From positions 155,402-219,401 of the forward strand of contig NZ_JALQDG010000001.1 of NCBI RefSeq assembly GCF_023631325.1: 64,000 nt of DNA, written 5' to 3'. The notes below the pieces were generated by a model. That model was not told the origin of the DNA. It saw only the letters and a list, made by a program, of their open reading frames with translations, and made no database searches. Position 1 is the first letter of the stretch. Every line of letters begins with the position of its first letter. Shown here piece after piece: positions 37,712 through 46,434 of this stretch. Source of the DNA: Caballeronia sp. INDeC2. GTDB taxonomy: Bacteria; Pseudomonadota; Gammaproteobacteria; Burkholderiales; Burkholderiaceae. The translations under genes were made by a program, and so were the position numbers.

Positions 37712-38455
37712 ATGAAGATCCGGTTCTGGCCTGCGCTCCTGATTCTGATCGTCGTTGCGGTGACCGTGCGGCTCGGCTTCTGGCAACGCGATCGCGCGCA
37801 TCAGAAGGAAGCGCTCAACGCGCAGATCGTCGCGTTCGAGAACGCACCCGCGCGGGAAGTCGGCGTCGAGCCGATGCCGCTCAAGTCGATCGAATTCCAT
37901 CGCGTCGAGGCGCGCGGCGAGTTTCTGCCGGAGCGCGTCGTGTATCTGGACAATCGTCCGTATAACGACCAGCCCGGCTTTTATGTCGTGATGCCGCTTA
38001 AACTCGAGGGCGGCGGCTATGTGCTCGTCAATCGCGGATGGCTGCCGCGCAACCTGGCGGACCGCACGGGCATCGAGCCGTATGAAACGCCGAAGGGCGT
38101 CGTCGAGGTGCGGGGCATCGCGCGCGCGAATGCGTCGCAGGCGTTCGAGCTGGGCAGCGGCGGATCGGCGGCGCACAAGGAAATTCGCCAGAACCTGGAT
38201 ATCACGACGTATGCGGCCGAAACCGGGCTCGCCTTCCAGCCGTTCGTGATCCAGCAGACGAACGATACCGGCGACAAACTCGTGCGCGACTGGCCCGCGC
38301 CGACGCTCGGCGTCGAACGCAATTACGGCTACATGCTCCAGTGGTGGGGCATGGCGGCCGCGGCCATCGCGTTCGGCCTGTATGCCGCGCGGCGCGCCGC
38401 GAAAAAGAGCGACAGGCTCGACGAGCGCGACGACGAAGCCGAGCACCACGCCTGA
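37712..38455 (+). CDS. SURF1 family protein
   Basis: SURF1 helps insert heme a into subunit I. The 247-residue protein has an N-terminal membrane segment (WPALLILIVVAVTVRLGFW), the family motif RLGFWQRDRAHQKEAL, VYLDNRPYNDQPGFYVVMPL, VLVNRGWLPRN and a C-terminal membrane segment with RNYGYMLQWWGMAAAA. ATG 37712 gives the expected family start; an in-frame ATG at 37604 does not. Confidence 0.93.
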   Translation: MKIRFWPALLILIVVAVTVRLGFWQRDRAHQKEALNAQIVAFENAPAREVGVEPMPLKSIEFHRVEARGEFLPERVVYLDNRPYNDQPGFYVVMPLKLEGGGYVLVNRGWLPRNLADRTGIEPYETPKGVVEVRGIARANASQAFELGSGGSAAHKEIRQNLDITTYAAETGLAFQPFVIQQTNDTGDKLVRDWPAPTLGVERNYGYMLQWWGMAAAAIAFGLYAARRAAKKSDRLDERDDEAEHHA

Positions 38456-38486
38456 CAATCGACCGAACAGAGACAAGTTTTCACCG

Positions 38487-39137
38487 ATGCAATCACAACG
38501 CCCCACCGCCGGCGACAAGCTGCGCATGCCACAACGAAGGGCCGGGAAGGGTTCCTGGATCAGCGGCCGCTGGATGCTCCTGCTGCTCGCGCTGGTGTGC
38601 GCCGCGCCGGTGATCGCGTCCTATCTGATGTACTACGTGTTCAAGCCGGCGGGCGGCACGTCGAGTTACGGCGCGCTGATCGACCCGCAGCGGCCGATTC
38701 CGGCGCAACTCGTCGTCACCGATGAAAAAGGGCAGAGCCTGCCGTTCAAGTCGCTCGAAGGCAAATGGCTGATGATCACGGTCAACGGCAGCGACTGCGA
38801 CGAGCAATGCGCGACGCGCCTCTATTTCATGCGCCAGGTGCGCGCGCTGCAATCGGGCGAGCGCGAACGCGTCGTGAACGTCTGGCTACGCACCGATGAC
38901 AAACCGGTCGCCGACGTCATCAAGACCGCGTATCCGCAACCGGACACGCGCATGCTCGTCGCGGACGAAAAGTCGCTTGCGGCGTGGCTGCCTGTCGACG
39001 ACGGTACGAAACTCACGGATCACATTTTTCTCGTCGATCCGAATGGCAATTTGATGATGCGCTTCCCGAAGAATCCCGATCCGAAGAAAATCAACGCGGA
39101 TCTGGCGAAGCTTCTGAAGTGGTCGCGCATCGGTTAA
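38487..39137 (+). CDS. SCO-like membrane protein of the oxidase cluster
   Basis: The 216-residue product has one membrane helix (WMLLLLALVCAAPVIASYLMYY) and a periplasmic thioredoxin-like domain with LPFKSLEGKWLMITVNGSDC and HIFLVDPNGNLMMRFPKNPDP. It resembles transmembrane proteins found between SURF1 and ctaA in betaproteobacteria. A Cys pair (DCDEQC) replaces the usual CxxxC copper site, with the same three-residue spacing, so copper or thiol chemistry in oxidase assembly is likely but unproven. Confidence 0.8.
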   Translation: MQSQRPTAGDKLRMPQRRAGKGSWISGRWMLLLLALVCAAPVIASYLMYYVFKPAGGTSSYGALIDPQRPIPAQLVVTDEKGQSLPFKSLEGKWLMITVNGSDCDEQCATRLYFMRQVRALQSGERERVVNVWLRTDDKPVADVIKTAYPQPDTRMLVADEKSLAAWLPVDDGTKLTDHIFLVDPNGNLMMRFPKNPDPKKINADLAKLLKWSRIG

Positions 39138-39161
39138 CAAGCGGGCTGAAGGTAAGAGAGC

Positions 39162-40271
39162 ATGTTTTTACTGCAACTGGGTCTGATCGGCATCTGCATC
39201 GCGCTGCTGCCGCTCTCGTATGTCTGGGTGAAGGCCGATGACGACAAATTCAGAAAGCTCGTCTGGCTGACGACGTTCCTGACGCTCGACCTCATCATGT
39301 TCGGCGGCTTCACTCGCCTGACCGATTCCGGCCTCGGCTGCCCCGATTGGCCCGGCTGCTACGGCACGTCGTCGCCGTTCATCGCGCACGCGCAGATTTC
39401 AGCCGCATATCAGGCGATGCCGACCGGCCCCGTCAGCATGGTGAAGGCGTGGATCGAGATGCTGCATCGTTACTTCGCGATGGCGATCGGCGTGCTGATC
39501 ATCGCGCAGGTGATCATTGCGTGGACCGCGCGCATCAAGAAGCGTCCGTTGCATGTGTCGCCATGGTGGCCGACCGGCATTCTGCTGCTCATCCTGCTGC
39601 AAGGCGCGTTCGGCGCGTGGACCGTCACGCTCAAGCTGCAACCGGTGATCGTCACGACGCACTTGCTGCTCGGCCTCGCGCTGCTCGGCGTGCTCGGCTG
39701 GCTCGCGGCGCGCATGACGCCGATTCCATCGCTCGATTCGGCCGCCGCGCGCTGGATGCCCGCCGCGGCATTCGGGCTGCTGCTTCTCGTGGTGCAGATC
39801 GCGCTCGGCGGCTGGGTCAGCACGAACTACGCAGTGCTGGCTTGCACCGACTTCCCGCTGTGCAACGGCCAATGGGTTCCACCGATGAACTTCGAGCACG
39901 GTTTCCATCTGTGGCGCGCGCTCGGCATGACCGGCGACGGCGACGTGATCTCGCAGGACGCGCTCGTTGCGATTCACTGGACGCATCGCACGTTCGCGGT
40001 GGTGGTCGTGCTCTATCTGCTCTGGCTCGCACTGCGACTGCGACGTTTCGAATCTCTGCGAAAGCCCGCAAACGGCGTATTGTTGATGATCGTCGTCCAG
40101 TTCCTGACGGGCATGTCCAACGTCGTGCTGCAATGGCCGTTGCCGGTCGCGGTGGCGCACAACGGCGGGGCCGCGATCCTGTTGCTGCTACTCGTTATGC
40201 TAAACTTTCGAATCTCTTCCAGCCGTCCCGGCCGCGCCGCAGTTCCCGCGCGCGACGTCGTTTCAGCGTGA
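39162..40271 (+). CDS. ctaA: Heme A synthase (COX15/CtaA)
   Basis: CtaA oxidises the methyl group of heme O to the formyl group of heme A. The 369-residue protein has about eight membrane segments, GGFTRLTDSGLGCPDWPGCYG, EMLHRYFAMAIGVLI, TTHLLLGLALLG, CTDFPLCNG and HWTHRTFAVVVV, with the conserved heme-ligand histidines in these motifs. It is followed ten bases later by ctaB. Confidence 0.95.
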   Translation: MFLLQLGLIGICIALLPLSYVWVKADDDKFRKLVWLTTFLTLDLIMFGGFTRLTDSGLGCPDWPGCYGTSSPFIAHAQISAAYQAMPTGPVSMVKAWIEMLHRYFAMAIGVLIIAQVIIAWTARIKKRPLHVSPWWPTGILLLILLQGAFGAWTVTLKLQPVIVTTHLLLGLALLGVLGWLAARMTPIPSLDSAAARWMPAAAFGLLLLVVQIALGGWVSTNYAVLACTDFPLCNGQWVPPMNFEHGFHLWRALGMTGDGDVISQDALVAIHWTHRTFAVVVVLYLLWLALRLRRFESLRKPANGVLLMIVVQFLTGMSNVVLQWPLPVAVAHNGGAAILLLLLVMLNFRISSSRPGRAAVPARDVVSA

Positions 40272-40280
40272 CTCCACATC

Positions 40281-41186
40281 ATGGATAGCACGACACTACA
40301 CTCCCCACTCGGCAGCCGCGCGTCGCAATATCTCGCGCTGACCAAGCCGCGCGTCACGCAGCTCGCCGTGTTTTGTGCCGTCATCGGCATGTTCCTGTCC
40401 ACGCCCGGCATGGTGCCGTGGGACAAGCTGATCGGCGGTGCTGTCGGCATCTGGTTGCTGGCCGGCGCGGCATTTGCAATCAATTGTCTCGTCGAGCAAA
40501 AAGTCGATGCGAAGATGCGTCGCACCGCATGGCGTCCGTCGGCACGCGGGCAGATCACGCCGGCACAGATCCTCACGTTCTCCGCAGTGCTCGGCGGCAT
40601 CGGCATGTGGACGCTCTATACATTCACCAATTCGCTCACGATGTGGCTCACCATCGCCACGTTCGTCGGCTATGCGGTCATCTACACGCTGCTGCTCAAG
40701 CCCTATACGCCGCAGAACATCGTGATCGGCGGCGCGTCCGGCGCAATGCCGCCCGCGCTCGGCTGGGCCGCGGTGACGGGCACGGTGCCCGGCGACGCCT
40801 GGATTCTCGTGCTGATCATCTTCGTGTGGACGCCGCCGCATTTCTGGGCGCTCGCGCTGTATCGCCGCAAGGACTACGAGAACGCCGGCCTGCCGATGCT
40901 CCCCATCACGCACGGCGAGAAGTACACGCTGCTCAACATCTTCCTCTACACGCTCGTGCTGTTCGCGGTTACGCTGATGCCTTATATCTCCGGCATGAGC
41001 GGCGTCGTGTATCTCGCGAGCGCGATTGCGCTCGGCGCGGGTTTCATCGGCTATGCGTGGAAGATGTACCGCGACTATTCGGATGCGCTCGCGCGCAAGA
41101 CTTTCCGTTATTCGATCGTGTATCTGTCGCTGCTGTTCGGCGCGTTGCTCGTCGATCATTACGTACGCACGGTGATTGGCGCATGA
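40281..41186 (+). CDS. ctaB: Protoheme IX farnesyltransferase (heme O synthase)
   Basis: CtaB adds a farnesyl group to heme B to make heme O. The 301-residue UbiA-family protein starts [20 protein letters not shown], has the prenyl-diphosphate binding aspartate region [19 protein letters not shown], and [20 protein letters not shown]. About eight membrane segments are visible. Its stop overlaps the next start as ATGA. Confidence 0.96.
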   Translation: MDSTTLHSPLGSRASQYLALTKPRVTQLAVFCAVIGMFLSTPGMVPWDKLIGGAVGIWLLAGAAFAINCLVEQKVDAKMRRTAWRPSARGQITPAQILTFSAVLGGIGMWTLYTFTNSLTMWLTIATFVGYAVIYTLLLKPYTPQNIVIGGASGAMPPALGWAAVTGTVPGDAWILVLIIFVWTPPHFWALALYRRKDYENAGLPMLPITHGEKYTLLNIFLYTLVLFAVTLMPYISGMSGVVYLASAIALGAGFIGYAWKMYRDYSDALARKTFRYSIVYLSLLFGALLVDHYVRTVIGA

Positions 41187-41773
41187 TTGTCCTTCTTCGT
41201 CGCGTATTCGCGCTGCTCTTTTTTGCGGCGCTGCTGTCGGCGTGCGATAAAGCGCCCGATTTCAAGAATCTCGATATCACCGGCAACAAGCAATTCGGCG
41301 CCGATTTCAGCTTGCCCGACACGCACGGCAAGACGCGCACGCTCGCCGATTTCAAAGGCAAGGCGGTCGTGCTGTTCTTCGGCTATACGCATTGCCCGGA
41401 CGTATGCCCGACGACGCTCGCCGAACTTTCACAAGCCATGCAGCAGCTCGGCGACAAATCGAAGGACGTGCAGGTGCTGATGGTCACCGTCGATCCGGCG
41501 CGCGACACGCCCGATCTGCTCGGTCAATATGTGGCTGCGTTCAACTCGTCGTATATAGGTTTGCGTCCGGCGAACGATGCGCAACTCGCACAAGTCGCGA
41601 AGGACTTCCGCGTGTACTACGCGAAGTCGCAGGGCAAGACGCCCGACGACTACACGATGGATCACACCGCCGCGAGCTACGTGTTCGACAAGGACGGCAA
41701 GCTGCGCCTCTTCGCACGCGACGGTCAGGGCGTCGAGCCATGGGTTCACGACCTGAAGCTGTTGGTGGACTGA
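41183..41773 (+). CDS. SCO1/SenC family copper chaperone
   Basis: SCO proteins deliver copper to the CuA site of subunit II. The 196-residue lipoprotein has a lipobox LLSAC (cysteine 21), a thioredoxin fold, and the copper-binding CPDVC motif in [17 protein letters not shown] with the partner histidine in [14 protein letters not shown]. It overlaps ctaB by four bases and ends the oxidase gene run. Confidence 0.94.
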   Translation: MIVLLRRVFALLFFAALLSACDKAPDFKNLDITGNKQFGADFSLPDTHGKTRTLADFKGKAVVLFFGYTHCPDVCPTTLAELSQAMQQLGDKSKDVQVLMVTVDPARDTPDLLGQYVAAFNSSYIGLRPANDAQLAQVAKDFRVYYAKSQGKTPDDYTMDHTAASYVFDKDGKLRLFARDGQGVEPWVHDLKLLVD

Positions 41774-41807
41774 TTGCGAAAGTGGCCCATGCGGGCCACT
41801 TCGCTTT

Positions 41808-42107
41808 TCAGCCGTCCGAAGACGGTTCGGGCAGATTCAAGCCGGGCGCGAGCCGCGTCGCCTTGAATTCGGCGATGTCGTAATGCGCGAGCCCTTGTTG
41901 CGCGAACGGATCTTCCGCGATGATCGCATCGAGCCGATCGCGCTCGATCCCCGACGCCAGAATGACGCCGCCGTCGCGCGGCACTTTCGGCCCCGCGATG
42001 ACGAAGATGCCCGCCGCGAAATAACGTTCGAGGTAGACGCGATGTGCTTCGAGGGCATCGTCGATCTCGGCGAGCGCGCCTGTGTATCGCAGATTAATGA
42101 CGTACAT
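41808..42107 (-). CDS. YciI family protein
   Basis: The 99-residue protein has the YciI fold signature: MYVINLRYTG, EAHRVYLERYFAAG, FVIAGPKVPRDGGVILA and DPFAQQGLAHYDIAEF, including the conserved His and Asp of the putative active site. Some family members are dehydrohalogenase-like; no function is established for this one. ATG 42107 fits the family start. It is convergent with the SCO gene. Confidence 0.88.
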   Translation of the reverse strand: MYVINLRYTGALAEIDDALEAHRVYLERYFAAGIFVIAGPKVPRDGGVILASGIERDRLDAIIAEDPFAQQGLAHYDIAEFKATRLAPGLNLPEPSSDG

Positions 42108-42186
42108 GATGATGCGTGCCTCCGGCGCGAGAGTTCGTGACATGCTGCGACGATTCTATCCGCACCCTGCCGCAAGGGATATTCAC

Positions 42187-42246
42187 ATGAGCATTCTGTA
42201 TTTCAAATCGCACCATTGCTGTGCGAACATCCGTCACCCGGTTTGA
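42187..42246 (+). CDS. Cys-Cys upstream peptide in the metQ leader
   Basis: A 19-codon ORF encodes MSILYFKSHHCCANIRHPV, with adjacent TGC TGT cysteine codons preceded by two histidine codons. A strong ribosome site AAGGGA (42174-42179) lies 7 bases upstream. It ends 61 bases before metQ, on the same strand. Position, strength of the ribosome site and consecutive cysteine codons suggest a leader peptide that couples sulfur amino acid supply to metQ expression. I do not know a named family for it, so function is inference. Confidence 0.65.
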   Translation: MSILYFKSHHCCANIRHPV

Positions 42247-42307
42247 ATAGCTCGCCCGGGACGAATCAGGCAATCCAGCAAGAACGCATCATCGAAACAG
42301 GAACACC

Positions 42308-43120
42308 ATGCAGGGCAGAAATTTGCTCAAAGCCATTACCGTCGTCGCAGCGTCCGCCGCGTTGTTCACGAGCCTCGCCGCGCACGCCGATGACAAGGCG
42401 ATCAAGGTCGGCACCATCAGCGGCCCCGACGCGCAGATCTGGCAAGTCGTGCAAAAAGTCGCGAAACGCGAAGGGCTCAACGTGAAGGTGATCGAGTTCA
42501 ACGATTACGTTCAGCCGAACGCAGCGCTCGACGCCGGCGATCTCGATGCGAACAGCTTTCAGCATCAGCCGTATCTCGACAGCCAGATCAAGCAGCGCGG
42601 CTACAAGATCGTCAACGCGGGGCTGACGTATATCTCGCCGCTCGGCGTCTATTCGAAGAAGCTGAAGTCGCTGAAGGACCTGCCGCAAGGCGCGAAGGTC
42701 GCGGTGCCGAACGATCCGTCGAACGAGAATCGCGCGCTTCTGCTGCTGCAATCGCAAGGCGTGATCAAGCTAAAGGCGGGCGCTGGCACGAACGGCAACA
42801 ATGCGACGGCGCTCGACGTTGCGGAGAATCCGAAGAAGGTCAAGCTCGCGGAGCTCGATGCCGCGCAACTGCCGCGCACGCTCGCCGACGTCGATGCCGC
42901 AGCGATCAACACGAACTTCGCGCTCGCGGCGGGTCTGCAGCCGACGAAGGACGCGATCGCGCTCGAGGACGTGCATAGCCCGTACGCGAACCTGATCGCG
43001 GTGCGCGCGAAAGACAAGGACCAGCCGTGGGTGAAGAAGCTGGTCGCGGCTTACCAGTCCGAAGACGTGCGCCAGTTCCTCAAGAGCGAGTTCAAAGGCT
43101 CGGTCGTGCCGTCGTTCTAA
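42308..43120 (+). CDS. metQ: MetQ/NlpA family substrate-binding protein
   Basis: This is a periplasmic binding protein of the D/L-methionine ABC transporter family. The 270-residue product has a signal peptide ending near SLAAHA-DD, IKVGTISGPDAQIWQVVQKV, EFNDYVQPNAALDAGDLDAN, SFQHQPYLDSQI and VAVPNDPSNENRALLLLQ. The lipobox cysteine usual in MetQ is absent, so the protein is probably soluble. No metN or metI gene is present in the window, so it is an orphan here or works with a transporter encoded elsewhere. It is preceded by the Cys-Cys upstream peptide. Confidence 0.92.
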   Translation: MQGRNLLKAITVVAASAALFTSLAAHADDKAIKVGTISGPDAQIWQVVQKVAKREGLNVKVIEFNDYVQPNAALDAGDLDANSFQHQPYLDSQIKQRGYKIVNAGLTYISPLGVYSKKLKSLKDLPQGAKVAVPNDPSNENRALLLLQSQGVIKLKAGAGTNGNNATALDVAENPKKVKLAELDAAQLPRTLADVDAAAINTNFALAAGLQPTKDAIALEDVHSPYANLIAVRAKDKDQPWVKKLVAAYQSEDVRQFLKSEFKGSVVPSF

Positions 43121-43143
43121 GGGCGATTGCGAAGTCGATATGC

Positions 43144-43171
43144 AACGGCGTCCCGCGGGACGCCGTTTTTG
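43144..43171 (+). terminator. Rho-independent terminator after metQ
   Basis: AACGGCGTCCCG (43144-43155) and CGGGACGCCGTT (43156-43167) form a continuous 24-base palindrome followed by T residues. It lies 23 bases after the metQ stop. Confidence 0.85.
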
Positions 43172-43184
43172 TTCGCACCGCGGC

Positions 43185-44111
43185 TCAGTCGACGAAGCTA
43201 GGCTGCAGTTCCCGTTGCCACACGATTCCCTTGGGTCCTTCCGGCAGCGCCGTAAAACCGGTTCGCATGAACAGCGCGCAAAGCTCTTCGTGCGGTTCAT
43301 CCAGGCGGCAGATCACCTGATCGTAGCGAGCGCCGTGCGCGAAGTTCGTGCATGCCGCGACGAGGCGCTCGCCGATCCCGCGCCGCCGCGCGCCCGGCTC
43401 GACGAAGAGCAGTTCGATGCGTGCCTGATTTTCGGACTCAGCAGAAAGCAGAGCCGCGCCCACGCGCATGGCGTTGCCTTGTTCCGCTACCCAGCAAGCG
43501 ATGCGCGGGGTGTTCGCCTGCATCTCGCCGAGAAAACGCGCGACCGTCTTTGCCGTGCGCGCCTCGCTGAAGAGCTTCGGCCGCTCGCCGGAATAGAGAT
43601 GAGCCTGGCGCTCGATCATCCAGCCGAAGTCTCCGGCGCGGGGCACGCGGAGCCGGGTTTCTCCTTCGACGCTCGCCGGCGAAAGCAGCCGCTCGACGTC
43701 CGCCATAGCAGTGCACAGCTGATCGATCTCGGCCATGGTCAGCCGCTTGAGCAGCGAAGCGGTTTCGGCGGAGACGTGCAGATCGATCTCGTCGACCCGG
43801 GCTTTCGCCTCGGGCGTGATGCGCAGTAGATGCGCACGGCCATCCAGCTCGTTTTTTCGTCGCGCGACGAGTCCGAGCTTCTGAAAGTTGTTGATCAGCC
43901 TGCTCAGATAGCCCGTATCCAGCCCGAGGTTGCGCGACAAGTCGGCAGCCGTGGTGGCCCGCGCTTGCGCAAGCTCGTGCAGGATGCGTACTTCAGTCAG
44001 TGAAAAGCTGCTTTTATGCAGCCGCTCGTGGAGCGCGCCGGTATGGCGCGCATAGAAGCGGTTGAAGCGGCGCACCGCTTCGACGGCCCGGCTCGGATCA
44101 GAACAGCGCAT
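43185..44111 (-). CDS. MarR-family regulator fused to a GNAT acetyltransferase
   Basis: The 308-residue protein has an N-terminal MarR winged-helix domain (SLTEVRILHELAQARATTAA, LGLDTGYLSRLINNFQKLGL, then RRKNELDGRAHLLRITP) and a C-terminal GNAT acetyltransferase domain from about residue 155 with acetyl-CoA loop PGARRRGIGERLV. MarR-GNAT fusions are known, but their ligands and targets are mostly not. It faces the metQ terminator and is divergent from the nag operon. Confidence 0.9.
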   Translation of the reverse strand: MRCSDPSRAVEAVRRFNRFYARHTGALHERLHKSSFSLTEVRILHELAQARATTAADLSRNLGLDTGYLSRLINNFQKLGLVARRKNELDGRAHLLRITPEAKARVDEIDLHVSAETASLLKRLTMAEIDQLCTAMADVERLLSPASVEGETRLRVPRAGDFGWMIERQAHLYSGERPKLFSEARTAKTVARFLGEMQANTPRIACWVAEQGNAMRVGAALLSAESENQARIELLFVEPGARRRGIGERLVAACTNFAHGARYDQVICRLDEPHEELCALFMRTGFTALPEGPKGIVWQRELQPSFVD

Positions 44112-44346
44112 CGCGTCGGTCTCTCATCGATATTGTTCGAATTAATTGTGAATCCGAACTAATGCGAGCATTGTGCCAAAGAAGCACGACCGTGCGAATA
44201 CGAAAATGCCCGAAAAATGGGTTATCGGGCAATTAAGCAACCAGTTCATCAACTGGACTGCGAATAGGGGTAAGTCCTGATAGCAGGTTAGGCGTCATCT
44301 TGCCCACATAGGTTCTTATAACTCATTGATTTATTGGTGAAATATA

Positions 44347-44362
44347 TACCTGACCTACGTCA
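44347..44362. promoter_or_regulatory. Candidate operator in the nag promoter region
   Basis: TGACCTACGTCA (about 44351-44362) is an inverted repeat with TGAC half-sites, about 12 bases upstream of the nag -35 box. It is a candidate site for the GntR-type regulator encoded just downstream. The identification is by symmetry and position only. The rest of 44112-44431 is AT-rich and without genes. Confidence 0.35.
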
Positions 44363-44373
44363 ATGATCTACCG

Positions 44374-44401
44374 TTGACTGGTATTATGTTGGTTATATAA
44401 T
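44374..44401 (+). promoter_or_regulatory. Sigma-70 promoter of the nag operon
   Basis: TTGACT (44374-44379), a 16-base spacer, and TATAAT (44396-44401) form a near-consensus promoter ending 30 bases before the GntR-type regulator gene. Confidence 0.82.
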
Positions 44402-44431
44402 GGGCTCCACTTCAGCACGTGAGAGCGTCCG

Positions 44432-45166
44432 ATGCAGCATCGCTGGCAGGACTTGACGCCGGACGCGCAGAGCGATACGCCGCTCTATCTACAGTTGGCA
44501 TCGCGTCTCGCCAAGGCGATTCACGCCGGCAATTGGGCGGCCGGCGAGGCGCTGCCTTCGGAGCGCACGTTGTCGGAGGGCGTCGGCGTGTCGCGTATCA
44601 CGGCGAGAAAGGCGATTGCGCTGCTCGTCGAGCAAGGCTTGATCCGGCGCGTGCGCGGGGCGGGCAGTTTCATCACGCCGCGGGTCGAAGATCCGCTTTC
44701 ACGGCTCACCGGTTTCACCCGAAAGATGGAACAACGCGGCTTCACGCCGGATTCGGTCTGGCTAGATCGCGGACTGCGGGCAGCGAATCGCGACGAAACC
44801 GTGCGTCTGGGTTTGTCGCCGGGTGCATCGGTTGCGAGCCTCAGACGGCTGCGGCGCGCGGACGGCACCGTGATGGCAGTCGAGCATTCGACCTTGCCCG
44901 TCGCCGTGGTGCCGGACCCGCTCGCGATCGGCGCGTCGCTGTATCGGCATCTGGAGGAGCGCGGGTTGTCGGTGGTGCGTGCTTTGCAGCACTTTCGCGC
45001 GGTGAACGCGGGCGCGGAAATCGCCCGGTTGATGGGCGTGGCGCCGCGAGCCGCATTACTGGTAATTACGCGCATCGGCTATTCGGCCGATCAGCGCGCG
45101 ATCGAGTTGACGGACACCTACTGTCGCGACGATTACTACGACTTCGTCGCCGAACTGCATCGATAA
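44432..45166 (+). CDS. GntR-family regulator of the N-acetylglucosamine operon (HutC subgroup)
   Basis: The 244-residue protein has an N-terminal GntR winged helix (DTPLYLQLASRLAKAI, GEALPSERTLSEGVGVSRIT) and a C-terminal UTRA effector domain (FTRKMEQRGFTPDS, EHSTLPVAVVPDP, AIELTDTYCRDDYYDFVAEL). Position as first gene before nagA, the SIS deaminase and the nag PTS makes it the likely repressor that responds to an aminosugar phosphate, as for NagR/DasR. The effector is inferred. Confidence 0.88.
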   Translation: MQHRWQDLTPDAQSDTPLYLQLASRLAKAIHAGNWAAGEALPSERTLSEGVGVSRITARKAIALLVEQGLIRRVRGAGSFITPRVEDPLSRLTGFTRKMEQRGFTPDSVWLDRGLRAANRDETVRLGLSPGASVASLRRLRRADGTVMAVEHSTLPVAVVPDPLAIGASLYRHLEERGLSVVRALQHFRAVNAGAEIARLMGVAPRAALLVITRIGYSADQRAIELTDTYCRDDYYDFVAELHR

Positions 45167-45330
45167 GCGTCGGCACAGACGCGCATGACCCGAGACGCAT
45201 CGAGAGAGCAAACAAGAGAACGAGAGGACCCAAGGAAGCCGTTCGCTTCTTTCGCGACGAAAGCCTGCTCGCAGCACGGCGCGGACGGCACTGAACCTCA
45301 TTCATGCATCGCGTACTTCCAGAGAACTTC

Positions 45331-46434
45331 ATGCTGAAAGGAAACATACTCACGACCGACGGCTGGATCCACGGTGCGATCCGCGTCGAGAACGGCCGCG
45401 TGACGGCGCTCGAAGGCCATATCGCCGATCCGCTCGCCAACGACGCGCCGTACATCCTGCCCGGCTTCATCGACCTGCACGTGCACGGCGGCGGCGGGCG
45501 CGACATCATGGAAGGCGGCGACGCGGCGGACACCGTAGCGCGCCAGCACGCGCAGCACGGCACGACGAGCCTGCTCGCCACCACGATGACCGCGCCGCGC
45601 GACGAACTCATGGAAGTCGTCGCGGGTCTCGGCGAACAGGCGAAGCACCGCGCCGCGGGCGGCGCTCGCATGCTGGGCGTGCATCTGGAAGGCCCGTACA
45701 TCAATCCCGGCAAGCTCGGTGCGCAGCCGGACGCCGCCGCGGTCGCGGTGCGCGACGAAGTGCTCAAGTATCTCGAGCTCGCGCCCATCCGCGTGGTCAC
45801 GATCGCGCCGGAAATCTCGGGCCATCTGGACATCATTTCCGATCTGTCCGCGCGCGGCGTGCGCGTGCAGCTCGGGCATTCGCTCGGCACCTACGACGAC
45901 GCCGTCAACGCGCTCAAGCACGGCGCGCGCGGCTTCACGCACTTGTTCAACGCGATGTCGCCGCTGCATCACCGCGATCCCGGCATGGTCGGCGCGGCGC
46001 TCGCGCATGCCGAATACGCCGAGCTCATTCCCGATCTGCTGCACGTGCATCCGGGCGCCATTCGCGCCGCGATGCGTGCGATCCCGCGTCTCTATGTCGT
46101 GACCGACAGCACGTCGGCGGCGGGCATGCCGGACGGCGAATATCGGCTCGGCAGCCAGCACGTCACCAAATGCATGGGCGGCGTGCGTCTCGCGGACGGC
46201 ACGCTCGCCGGCAGCACCCTGACGATGGATCAGGCGCTGCGCAATCTCGTCTCGCTGGGCATTCCGCTCGCGGACGTTTCGAATCGCCTGTCGCGTTTCC
46301 CCGCCGACTATCTCGGACTCGAAGACCGCGGTCGCATCGCGCGCGGCGCATGGGCCGATCTCGTCGTGCTCGACCGGGAACACGCGCTGACAGCCACGTA
46401 TGTCGAAGGAGAATCAATTGTCGAATATGCTTAA
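45331..46434 (+). CDS. nagA: N-acetylglucosamine-6-phosphate deacetylase
   Basis: NagA removes the acetyl group from GlcNAc-6-P. The 367-residue amidohydrolase has the metal-binding GFIDLHVHGGGGRDIMEG, the GVHLEGPYINPGKLGAQ motif, VQLGHSLGTYDDAV, THLFNAMSPLHHRDPG, and the catalytic aspartate in LYVVTDSTSAAGMPDGEY. ATG 45331 is chosen by family start (MLKGNILTTDGW); an ATG at 45304 is in frame. The 3' end overlaps the start of the deaminase gene by 17 bases. Confidence 0.95.
   Translation: MLKGNILTTDGWIHGAIRVENGRVTALEGHIADPLANDAPYILPGFIDLHVHGGGGRDIMEGGDAADTVARQHAQHGTTSLLATTMTAPRDELMEVVAGLGEQAKHRAAGGARMLGVHLEGPYINPGKLGAQPDAAAVAVRDEVLKYLELAPIRVVTIAPEISGHLDIISDLSARGVRVQLGHSLGTYDDAVNALKHGARGFTHLFNAMSPLHHRDPGMVGAALAHAEYAELIPDLLHVHPGAIRAAMRAIPRLYVVTDSTSAAGMPDGEYRLGSQHVTKCMGGVRLADGTLAGSTLTMDQALRNLVSLGIPLADVSNRLSRFPADYLGLEDRGRIARGAWADLVVLDREHALTATYVEGESIVEYA

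Noticed and set aside
45185..45336. Short frame between nagR and nagA
   Set aside because: No ribosome site, and its composition (Arg, Glu, Asp) does not suggest a leader peptide.
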